Assembly: GCF_003590095.1 (NCBI RefSeq)
Contig: NC_039491.1
Location: 5,890,001-5,954,000, forward strand
DNA from: Trichoplusia ni
Taxonomy: Eukaryota > Arthropoda > Insecta > Lepidoptera > Noctuidae
DNA length: 64,000 bases
Direction of reading: 5' to 3'
The translations under genes and the position numbers were made by a program. The stretch's first letter is position 1. Each line of letters begins with the position of its first letter. Of this stretch, positions 1 to 7,924 are shown in pieces. The notes below the pieces were generated by a model that was not told where the DNA came from, ran no database searches, and saw only the letters and a program-made list of their open reading frames with translations.

Positions 1-840
1 TATGCGGACGACATGAAGATAATGAAACAGGTATCCACTACAGACGACGCGCTTCTCCTACAACGAGACTTAGATAGGTTTCAACTATATTGTGAAGCTA
101 ATAAATTGGAATTGAACGTCGCTAAATGTTATGTGTGCTCGTTCACTCGCAAACCAAAACCTATTTGCTTCTCATATAAGTTCTTGGATACTTCCTTAGC
201 CAGAGTATCCAGTATTAGTGACTTAGGAGTAACTTTTGATTCGAAACTTATCTTTGACACTCATATAGATAATATAGTCAAAAAGGCTTCGAAAGCGTTA
301 GGTTTCATCTTTAGAATCTCGTCAGAGTTCAAAAACATTAAGACAATCAAAATACTATATTGTTCCTTCGTTCGTAGTCACCTAGAGTATGGCTCTCAAA
401 TCTGGAATCCTAATTATAACGTTTACATCAATCGGATAGAGAGCATACAAAAGAAATTTCTGAGGTACATTCAATTTCGGTCGAAGCTATATCTTCCAAA
501 TTATTTTTTAAGGTGTAAAAAGTTTCACATTCTCCCGCTTCACGAACGCAGGAATATTGCAGATCTAGCCTTCTTATTCAAAGCGATGAATGGACACTCA
601 GATGTTCCCGAGTTTGTAGGCAAAATGGGATTACGCGTTCCAGGAACTTTTTTACGCAATCTTGATTTACTTTATACACCGGCCTCTAGAACCACCTACA
701 GGCAAAATTCTTATCTCATCAGAGCGTGCCGGTCGTATAATGCAACTTGCAGGAGAATTGATATTGATCTGTTCAATACAGGGTTAGATAAACTTAAGAG
801 AACTCTGTGCAAGCACTTTTTTGCTCATAATCCAAATTGA
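1..840 (+). CDS. Non-LTR retrotransposon (jockey superfamily) reverse transcriptase, C-terminal part
   Basis: The frame is open from base 1 and the first four codons read Y-A-D-D, the catalytic reverse-transcriptase box, so the window edge falls exactly at the active site and the N-terminal half of ORF2 (endonuclease and RT fingers) lies upstream of the window. Downstream are the usual post-catalytic blocks of jockey/CR1-like LINEs: a QRDLDRF..YCEANKLELNVAKC block, an SISDLGVTFDSKL block, and SHLEYGSQIWNP in the thumb/connection region. The frame stays open for 279 codons to a TGA, with no frameshift in the visible part. The protein would prime reverse transcription on nicked target DNA. The call to the jockey superfamily rests on motif style and the (AAAT)n tail; the exact clade is uncertain. 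Whether the whole element is intact cannot be judged here. The first in-frame ATG (13) is internal, not a start. Confidence 0.9.
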   Translation, partial: YADDMKIMKQVSTTDDALLLQRDLDRFQLYCEANKLELNVAKCYVCSFTRKPKPICFSYKFLDTSLARVSSISDLGVTFDSKLIFDTHIDNIVKKASKALGFIFRISSEFKNIKTIKILYCSFVRSHLEYGSQIWNPNYNVYINRIESIQKKFLRYIQFRSKLYLPNYFLRCKKFHILPLHERRNIADLAFLFKAMNGHSDVPEFVGKMGLRVPGTFLRNLDLLYTPASRTTYRQNSYLIRACRSYNATCRRIDIDLFNTGLDKLKRTLCKHFFAHNPN

Positions 841-1001
841 TTATTCAATATGTCGCTACGTGCTTTTGGTTTGACCGACATACTGTCTGTATTTTTTTAT
901 TTTTCTCTCTACTATCAGTGGAAACTTTTAATTGGCTTTAGTTTCGCAATAAGCTTGTTCAATCTTTGTTATTAGCTGTAAGTTTTCCTAATATAATAAA
1001 A

Positions 1002-1036
<35 letters not shown>

Positions 1037-1038
1037 AT
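841..1038 (+). mobile_element. 3' untranslated region and (AAAT)n tail of the LINE
   Basis: This follows the ORF2 stop directly. About 155 bases of AT-rich, non-coding sequence lead into an AATAAAATAAAT stretch and then about ten TAAA/AAAT units (roughly 997-1038). LINEs of the jockey/CR1 type often end in short tandem repeats rather than a long poly(A), and such a tail marks the 3' end of the insertion. A target-site duplication cannot be checked because the 5' end is outside the window. Confidence 0.75.
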
Positions 1039-2819
1039 TAAAATAAAATAGGTAAATTAACTTTCACGTAAGTGTTTTCTTAGCCCATGAAACAATTAAA
1101 AATCATAGTGAAAAAAAATGAATTTTGGAGTCCTCTTTTTTCTTCTCATACCTAACAAAAAATACATTTTAATGCAGTTACTTTTCTACGCATCATACTC
1201 TTTGGTAACCCAAATGCACGCCGTCCGTGCGACGAGGGGGCGGGATGAACATGCTCATAACTTACAAATCGTAGCGACGCACAAATTAATTTGAATTCAA
1301 CGACCATACACCGTAAATCGGCATACACTACTCCCAACATATTAACATACATCCGACTGTTTAAAATATCACGCGCAATGTAATTCGAATATTAAGTAAA
1401 ACTTGAATGTCCCACTACAATCTAAGAGAAAGAAATGTTAATAAATCTTGGGGATGTCAATATTAAGGCCAAATAAGGAAGAAATTAACTTTTATGTTCA
1501 GTGAGTTCTGTGGTACCACAGCCGAGTTAAGCGGTAATAAAAGTAAATTAGTGTGAGATACTAACACTCTTTTATGAATGTTGACAGCTTACTAAGGACT
1601 AATTAAATTAGACGTGAAACTTAAAGGGTTTAACCGGGATACCGTAATATATGTTATTGGAAATGTTCTGTTTTTGGAATCAGAATAAAATTTCATTAGG
1701 TGGTTCGTCTTTCATTTTATTTGTACTTTATGTTTAATGCGTGCGTTGCTTAAAAGGACGATATCCAGTTAAAAAAGGAATACGGGAAAGCGAAACAACA
1801 GAACTTATAAAAATGTTTTGTAGGATGTTCGAATTTAATTAATTAATTAAATAGTTCAACCGCTAACCTACGCATTTTTGAAACGACTCTCTAAATCAAA
1901 CGCTTAGTCGAACCTTTCGTTTCGCGACTCTGCTGCTCATGTTTGAAGACTCTGGTTGGGTCAAAAACTAGTCGGACGATTCCGACAAATACGCATGACT
2001 AAACCGTTTCTAAAAAGTCTAGGCAGAGGCTAGGTGTTGAAAACATTTATGAAGCCAAGCAAGGCCAAGCAATAATTCTTAAAGGAGTTCTGTTGCAATG
2101 ATCGCATAAGTAAAGTTAAGACTTTACGAGATATGACGGTATTCACTTGCAAGAGGGCTCTGGATGAGTTTCTGAGTGGCATGGATTATGATCGGACTGA
2201 AAAATTCATACAAATATGCAAGTAAATGTATTATATTAACAATTTATTTACACACACAAATAAATTATATCTATTATTATATAATTATATAATACGTATA
2301 TTATGTATTCTTAATTCCTTATATGTACTTACATAATACATAATATTTAATGTAGGAATATTCATACTACTTAAACTATTGTACAACTTATTTGGTATGA
2401 TTAAAATATGTATTATAGGTAATATTATACGAAATAGAGATGATGTCAAAAAAAAAAAGAAGAAAAAAAATGACAAAAAATAACAAAAAAAAAAAAATGT
2501 GTTGTCTGAAAGTTTTGCTTTTACTACTTGTTTACGCCAAACTTTAAAAACAAATTAGCTTATCGCACCTATTGTCCACTTCTTTGAAAAACATTCGACA
2601 ATGAAAAATTGACCTAATGGCAATAAGTTTATAGTTGGTATTTCTGAGGAGACGAGAATCTTACCTTGCCGTAACACAGTCTTTGACTAGCGCGGAATGT
2701 AAAGAATTTTTATCTGTATACCGCCAATTTATTATTGTACGCCATTTGTTATGTTATTTACTTGGCCATAATTTTTAATCATTATAAATGTAGTTCGAAC
2801 ATCGGTTTTTCAAGTGCCT
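1039..2819. other. No gene recognised
   Basis: AT-rich sequence with short accidental reading frames only. The part around 1880-2000 is denser in CpG and may be an old repeat fragment, but I could not place it in a family. An AT-rich stretch at 2265-2310 contains short palindromes such as ATATAATTATAT. Confidence 0.5.
2448..2497 (+). repeat. A-rich low-complexity tract
   Basis: Runs of 8 to 13 A residues interrupted by single G, GAC, T and AAC. No LINE or SINE body is recognisable immediately upstream, so it is annotated only as low complexity. A short minus-strand frame across it (poly-Phe) is an artefact of the homopolymers. Confidence 0.8.
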
Positions 2820-2975
2820 AGATTGTCTAGAAATCAATAAAAAAAGCGGCTATTGACGATCCTTGTATTTAAACTGTATGTAATCTCTGTCGGTCTATTT
2901 AGGAATACTTAGTTTTTAGTTATGGTATACATTGTAACACTTATGTTGAAATAAATTCTATTCTATTCTATTCTA
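2820..2975 (+). mobile_element. Possible 3' end of a retroelement with (TTCTA)n tail
   Basis: About 130 bases of non-coding sequence end in GAAATAAA followed by ATTCTATTCTATTCTATTCTA (2955-2975). A polyadenylation-like AATAAA running into a pentanucleotide tail is typical of LINE or SINE 3' ends in Lepidoptera. No RT coding remains and no target duplication was found, so this is either a strongly 5'-truncated LINE or a SINE whose head is unrecognisable. Confidence 0.4.
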
Positions 2976-3618
2976 ATGTCTCAACCTCACAAAGGGATGG
3001 TCATTCTTAGAGAGTAAATGATAAATTCATGAAAATCTATTTAAAAAAGTAGTTGACCTAAAATTATAAGTACTACAATCAAATATCATATATTATGGAC
3101 TCAACTCTTTCGCGTGAAACTGACAGGAAAAGGAAGGTTATTACCCTGCAGTGAGACACTATTAGCTGATAACAATAATAATGACATATAAGAAAAAGAA
3201 AATAGAAGTAGGATGTCGGAAGCTACTTATGATTGAATAGCCGGAAAGTTAAAATTATACATTTTCCGTTCCCAAAGTTTGTTTATCATCTAAAGAAAGT
3301 CTAACATACAAATGGAAACATATAATAACATCAAAATAAATCTAAATATAAACGAACATGTAAGCGTTCGTTGACATTCGAACGGCGAATATTGGATTTG
3401 CAGACATGATTCAACTTTCCGTGTTTATTGAATAAATAATAAAATATACTTGTGAGGGTAATACAATTTTAAGGATTTGAATGTTCCATATTTAAACAAG
3501 TCGTATAATAAATCAAGTTACACAAGTAAATGTAAGGAAGGCTAAAAAAGATCTTGAAATTGTAATTGGAACAAGAAATTAGACGGAATTATTGTACAAA
3601 TTAAAAAACAATTACTAA

Positions 3619-3756
3619 GGGCCGATTTTTCAATCGCCAGATAACTTTTACTTGAGGAATAAATATGGGCGTTTGACACAATTTCCATACAAAAGCTGTC
3701 AAAACGTTAAACTTATTCGTCAAATAAAAGTTATCTGGCAATTGAAAAATCGGCCC
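3619..3756. mobile_element. Palindromic foldback MITE with TAA target duplication
   Basis: The 138-bp element begins GGGCCGATTTTTCAATCGCC and ends with its near-perfect reverse complement. The two arms keep pairing inward for about 60 bases with a few mismatches, so the whole element can fold back on itself. It is flanked by TAA at 3616-3618 and at 3757-3759. There is no coding capacity. A 3-bp TWA duplication and a GGG-starting terminal repeat fit the PIF/Harbinger-type DNA transposons (an ISL2EU-like origin is the alternative). It would be moved by a transposase encoded elsewhere. Confidence 0.85.
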
Positions 3757-3825
3757 TAAAACTTTTTGAATCTCACGTTATTAGAAAAAAAAAACAAAAG
3801 TACTCACAGATGAATTTTGTGTATG

Positions 3826-4182
3826 TCATCATCGCCTTGCCTTTTCCCAACTATGTTGGGGTCGGCTTCCAGTCTAACCGGTTTCAGCTGGTTACCAGTG
3901 TTTTACAAGGAGCGACTGCCTATCTAACCTCCTCAACCCAGTTGCACAGGCAACACGATACCTCTTGATTAGACTGGTTGTCAGACTTTTCAAGCTTCTG
4001 ACTACCTGTAACGACTGTCATAGATGTAGGAATAACAGCCAGGACCCACAATTTAACGTGTTATCCGAAGCACTTAGGAACTCGTTATGATAAAGATGGT
4101 CACCCATCTACGGACCCACCGCGTCAAGCGTAGCTTAACCTGTGATCGACTCACTTATGCGGTTATAGCTTAGCCACGAGTG
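3826..4182 (-). mobile_element. SINE with a 5S-rRNA-like head and LINE-type tail
   Basis: Read on the minus strand, the 5' part matches the layout of a 5S rRNA internal promoter: GATCAC at 4147-4142, a box-A-like GGTTAAGCTACGC at 4140-4128, and a box-C-like GATGGGTGACC at 4108-4098, in the order and approximate spacing of 5S genes. The body is unique, and the 3' end reads CCGACCCCAA, CATAG, TTGGG and then a short CATCATC-type tail at the left edge. Two further copies in the window (about 37443-37574 and 53338-53553) share the body and tail but lack the head. RNA polymerase III transcription from the internal promoter is inferred. I saw no clean target duplication. The tail alone could be mistaken for a LINE 3' end; the head argues for a SINE. 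Confidence 0.7.
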
Positions 4183-6126
4183 AATGTGTTGTTATATTTG
4201 TATTTCTTATAAAAGCAGTTAATTGAGATGAGCTTGTGATTAAAAGGCGTTCATGTAACACAATATAGTCGATATTATTAGTGTAATGTAAAATAAGCCA
4301 AGGAAGCCTACTAGATGTGTTTCACGGAAGCCTCCATTGTAACTTTCATATTGTTTGCCCTTATTGTTTACTTTTTCCAATTGCGCATTGGTTTATTGAA
4401 CTAATTCGAGAGCTTGTATAACAAACATAATTACGTCAATTTTTATAATAAAATAATGAATTTCGAATACAGTCTCAATTAAGCTCGAGAAATAGGGATC
4501 TAAGTTAAGGCATATTAAATTACAAAATTAAGTTTTATAACCTTGTATAGGATTAAAACTTGGATATTCTTTATATAAGTGCTAACCAACTTATCTGGGA
4601 TAAACGGAGATCACATTTCATTCAGGTTTGCTAAAGAAATCCAATCTTAGTTCACACAATGTGGAAAGTACCGAGTGGTGCACAATAGAGTTGCGCCAGC
4701 AAACCCCTGGTGCCTTCGTCGCATTCCATATTAAAGTCTATTTTTATTTGTTTAGCTGACAGTCCTTGTCCTGCAGTTCTTTTACTGTGGACAACTAGCA
4801 AATCGCCTTTCGCAAACTTCCTTCATAAGTTTCACGAACGGTGTTAACATAGCTTGCAAAATGCATGGCCCATATTAACGCCATGCGCCCAGCTGCAATA
4901 CCGTAAAACTGCAGCATCTTAATTAGAAAGGAGGAAAATTACTCTCCACGAGTATGAATAACTGCTTACGTGTAAAATATACCGTCATGTAACTTTAGGT
5001 ATGCTTGGATTTTCATTTCACGCTCCTTCAAATATAATAGACAAATGTAATATAATATTTATCCACACGTGCACTTTGCTATGTAAATGCAAAGAGCATA
5101 AACCGGGACGCGTTATTGCGAAACGCTGTTTGTTTTAATGCGAACTCTGTCGCGATGTTATCGTTCTATATAATTGAATTCTGCCCGCCTGTCCCGCCAG
5201 ATGTCTTCGCTGCTGTCTCGAGGTACGTTGCTATGAAATATTTGATAGGCGCCCGCTTCTGGATATGAAACTGGTTGGAATGAATGTTCTTGTTTGGATC
5301 AAATTGGTTTTTACCTTTAAAATTGACAAACCTGTACATTTTTAAAGCAATTCTGCTTTAAGTTGTGTGCATAATTAAAAAAAAGACCTATTATATTATG
5401 TATTTGATAAGACAAAATAAAATAAATTTGCTTTATTTATTGAGTACTTACTATGCCAGCGACTTCGCTCGCGCATTTTTTTCTTTTTTAAATAAAGTAC
5501 GTAGATAATGTTTTTAACTTTCATAACTTTTATTTATGAACCGATTGACAAGAAACGGAAATTCAATGCTAAATAAAGCTTACTCTTAGACATCAGAGAA
5601 AACCGTAATTCGGATAAGTCGTTCGGATTCGGTCTGTTTTTGAACCACGCCAGCATTCTTTTTATAAATGTTCTCACTTTTTACCTAAACAAAATGTTTC
5701 TTACACTAATAACGTTCAATGGATTTCTATCTAAGCTCCATTTTCTATGTTGGTTGTTACATAAACAAGCGTTCATTTCTAAACATTCTGTCTCGGTGTC
5801 TTAGCATCTATGTATATTCAAAGATTTTATACCCCCAGTCACGTGGGTATTGTACGTGTAGAATATTATGATTTCCAATACTGCAGGGCAAAGTAAAGCC
5901 AGTCATGCATGCAGAAGACATGGATATTGCCCATCTTGTTCGTTAAGGTTCAAACATGATCTCTTTTAGTGTTTTCAAAAATCGCGCTGAGATTTTGTGT
6001 TACCCTAGCACTATCATGAACGAACGTGTTGTCTGATAAAGTAATGTGGTGACTAGCTGTTTACCTTAAACGTAGATACAAGATTTCGTTTAATATCAAA
6101 ATGACTAAAAGGCAAAACTTTACATA
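4183..6126. other. No gene recognised
   Basis: AT-rich sequence. At about 5445-5680 there is a stretch (GCGACTTCGCTCGCGCA, then a long AT-rich part with GAACCGATTGACAAG) that resembles the eroded DNA-transposon or Helitron fragments common in Lepidoptera, but neither end could be defined. Otherwise I see nothing. The last 70 bases are the left flank of the DIRS insertion. Confidence 0.45.
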
Positions 6127-6169
6127 CATAATTTATGATCAAACGAACTTACCAAGTGAAGTTCGATCC
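6127..6169. repeat. Left-end-specific extension of the DIRS element with hairpin
   Basis: These 43 bp lie outside the part of the left end that matches the right end. They contain an inverted repeat, CGAACTT (6144-6150) and AAGTTCG (6159-6165), with an 8-nt spacer, bracketed by GATC on both sides (6137-6140 and 6165-6168). The same 43 bp recur, complementary, in the internal region at 6544-6586, which proves they belong to the element. The palindrome resembles a recombinase-binding arrangement, but that role is inferred. Confidence 0.8.
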
Positions 6170-6331
6170 AAATTATGCGAGAAGCTTAATTCGACGCGAT
6201 TTCAATTTTACTAGTTGTAGCAACACTTCCAAGCTACTAGCCTTGCACGTTATTTAAAGCAGGGAAACAAAAAATAACGACTGGTATCACTGTCCAGCCA
6301 CATTATCTATGTTACCCCGCCTTGACTCATT
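6170..6331. repeat. Left inverted terminal repeat of the DIRS element
   Basis: Positions 6183-6331 are the exact reverse complement of 11192-11340 (149 of 149 bases by eye). The outer 13 bases (6170-6182) match the right end imperfectly: both contain AAATTATGC and then differ (GAGA against TACGC). The inner border is sharp, with sequences diverging after CTTGACTCATT. Confidence 0.93.
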
Positions 6332-6347
6332 AGTTTAAAGCCCTTAA

Positions 6348-6421
6348 CATATTTGTTTTTAATTATATAAATTATTTTTTTTTTATTTATTTTTTTTTTT
6401 TAATAAATAAAAACAAATATG
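6348..6421. repeat. T-rich stem-loop between left repeat and internal complementary region
   Basis: A perfect 14-bp inverted repeat: CATATTTGTTTTTA at 6348-6361 and TAAAAACAAATATG at 6408-6421. The loop is mostly T on the plus strand, hence A-rich in the sense RNA. It lies downstream of the recombinase gene in the element's 3' region. It could help 3'-end formation or RNA stability; no function can be shown from sequence alone. Confidence 0.7.
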
Positions 6422-6510
6422 AACGCGATGTATTATTTTTACGTTTATATATTGGGAGGGCTATTTCAAATAAATAATTATCTATAATAAATTTTTGGGT
6501 GGGAGCTCCT

Positions 6511-6630
6511 AAATCGCGTCGAATTAAGCTGCTCGCATAATTTGGATCGAACTTCACTTGGTAAGTTCGTTTGATCATAAATTATGCTACGCAGCTTAAT
6601 TCGACGCGATTTCAATTTTACTAGTTGTAG
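6511..6630. repeat. Internal complementary region (ICR) of the DIRS element
   Basis: Positions 6511-6586 are the reverse complement of the left outer end (6127-6202) with one mismatch in 76 bases. Positions 6579-6630 are the exact reverse complement of the right outer end (11303-11354), 52 of 52. The two halves overlap in the octamer AAATTATG (6579-6586). In DIRS1-like elements the ICR is thought to hold the two ends together so that a closed circle can form. The octamer would then be the junction and crossover sequence. Confidence 0.93.
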
Positions 6631-6685
6631 ATGTTTAAAGTAGATTAAGTAAAAATAATACGAAAAACTTTTAAATAATCATTTA

Positions 6686-6691
6686 TTTATT
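6686..6691 (-). promoter_or_regulatory. Possible polyadenylation signal AATAAA
   Basis: On the minus strand AATAAATAAATGA lies within 20 nt of the recombinase stop codon (TTTATT at 6686-6691 on the plus strand, with a second overlapping copy at 6682-6687). Its position fits the 3' end of the recombinase message. Such hexamers are common in AT-rich DNA, so this is weak. Confidence 0.35.
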
Positions 6692-6700
6692 CCTTTGTTT

Positions 6701-7738
6701 TTAACAATTGTTATTTAAGATAGATCGTGCGAAACATTCTTGGTCATTAACAATTTCTTTATTGTAATATTTGGCAAAAACTCCAGACGCTTCACTCCAA
6801 CCAGCTGTCTTTCTTATAATATCTATATTTACTCCTAGTTTTTTAGCAGACGCTGTGGATGCATGGCGAGTACTATGAGCACTAAATATAGATGTATCCA
6901 CACCGCTATTATGCAAGGTAGTCTTAATCCAGTGGCCTAAAGTCTGAGATGAAACCTCTCTATAAGGTTTCTTTAAACTTAAGAATAATTTTTCTTGGTT
7001 ACAATTGCGTAACGAACTAGTTTTATTTAAATACTGGATAATACTTAAAGCTGGACAAATTTCAGGCCGAGGAGTGAAGAAAGGGAGTTTTAGCACAGGT
7101 TGATTCTCATTTAGTCTAGAAGTTTTAATAAAATCAGATATTTTAACAATTATATAATTTCCTTGATTAATAATTATATTTTTAATTTTGATAAGGGAGA
7201 TTGTCTGGACACGATGAGCCGTTACCAAAGCCAAAAGAGTAACTGTTTTCTTAGAAATATCATTTAAACTCAAACTCTCATTAGGCCAAAATTGACTTAA
7301 ATAATCTAAAACTATATTAGGTTCCCAAACAATATCATATCTTGGCGCAGGAGGTCTTAATTTGTATATTCCTTTCATAAATCTTCTTAATCTATCATCA
7401 TCTATGGAATGGCCCATCAATAAACTAATAGCTGACCTATGAGAGTTAATTGTGCCATACCTTGCTCCCTGATCAAAAAGTTGCGTAAGATAATGTATAA
7501 TTACAGGAACAGACGCAGATGAATAACAAAAATGATTAATCTCACAATACTTGATCCATGATCTAATACATACATTGTATTGCTTATAGGTATTATCAGA
7601 CAACGAAGATAATATAATATCCACAGACCTTGAGGAAAGATGTCGATCTAAAAATGTTTTCCGGATAATTTCACGGCAATTAGTTCGAGTGATTTGTGAA
7701 GACTGTGATGCGATCTGAAAAGAGATACGAGCAAATGT
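6701..7738 (-). CDS. DIRS tyrosine recombinase (YR)
   Basis: This enzyme integrates the circular DNA form by site-specific recombination through a 3'-phosphotyrosine link, in place of a DDE integrase. Counting from the GTG at 7624, the frame holds a SAM-like N-terminal DNA-binding region (about 1-110; start SVDIILSSLSDNTYKQY) and a catalytic domain with the family tetrad: Arg138 in TAHRVQ, His250 and Arg253 in SAHSTRHAS, Trp276 in GWS, and Tyr286 or Tyr287 in FAKYYNK. The frame is intact and open from 7738, after an in-frame TAA at 7741-7739, to the stop near 6701. No ATG occurs before codon 70 of the 307-residue part, yet the family N-terminus is clearly encoded upstream of it (RKTFLDRHLSSRS just before 7624). 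Translation must therefore begin by frameshifting from the preceding frame, reinitiation at a non-ATG codon, or splicing. The 91-nt overlap with the methyltransferase-like frame supports coupled expression. Confidence 0.93.
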   Translation of the reverse strand, partial: TFARISFQIASQSSQITRTNCREIIRKTFLDRHLSSRSVDIILSSLSDNTYKQYNVCIRSWIKYCEINHFCYSSASVPVIIHYLTQLFDQGARYGTINSHRSAISLLMGHSIDDDRLRRFMKGIYKLRPPAPRYDIVWEPNIVLDYLSQFWPNESLSLNDISKKTVTLLALVTAHRVQTISLIKIKNIIINQGNYIIVKISDFIKTSRLNENQPVLKLPFFTPRPEICPALSIIQYLNKTSSLRNCNQEKLFLSLKKPYREVSSQTLGHWIKTTLHNSGVDTSIFSAHSTRHASTASAKKLGVNIDIIRKTAGWSEASGVFAKYYNKEIVNDQECFARSILNNNC

Positions 7739-7924
7739 TTATTTGGTGAAAAAATAATCTCTTCTGAAATCTTAATTCTCTGATATAACGGGTACCATGA
7801 TTGAGTAGGCCAGTTTGGTATAACTACAATACCTTCTGCCTTATCATTTATTATTTTTCGTAACATTTTTAAAATCAAACAAAAAGGAGGAAACGCGTAA
7901 AAGTGAAGTCGAGACCAGGAAAAA
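7648..7924 (-). CDS. DIRS methyltransferase-like segment, shifted frame continuing the RT/RNase H protein
   Basis: This frame carries the family blocks that normally follow RNase H in DIRS proteins: FYAFPPF, then VVIPNWPTQSWYPLY, then a short region ending LELIAVKLSGKHF and a TAG. The upstream part of the same domain (NIDLFAS..N..C..FVSW, DPDAWAVDAF) is in the RT frame. The switch lies in a run of five A on the plus strand (7920-7924, five T in sense). With one base fewer the two parts would read through, as in relatives. This is either a real single-base insertion disabling the domain or a homopolymer sequencing error. The domain is related to phage-type adenine methyltransferases; its role in the DIRS cycle is unknown. 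The stop codon sits in a second five-T run (7650-7654), one slip away from the recombinase frame. Confidence 0.8.

Noticed and set aside
6387..6578. 63-codon minus-strand frame
   Set aside because: It runs through the internal complementary region and the T-rich hairpin; it is non-coding structure.
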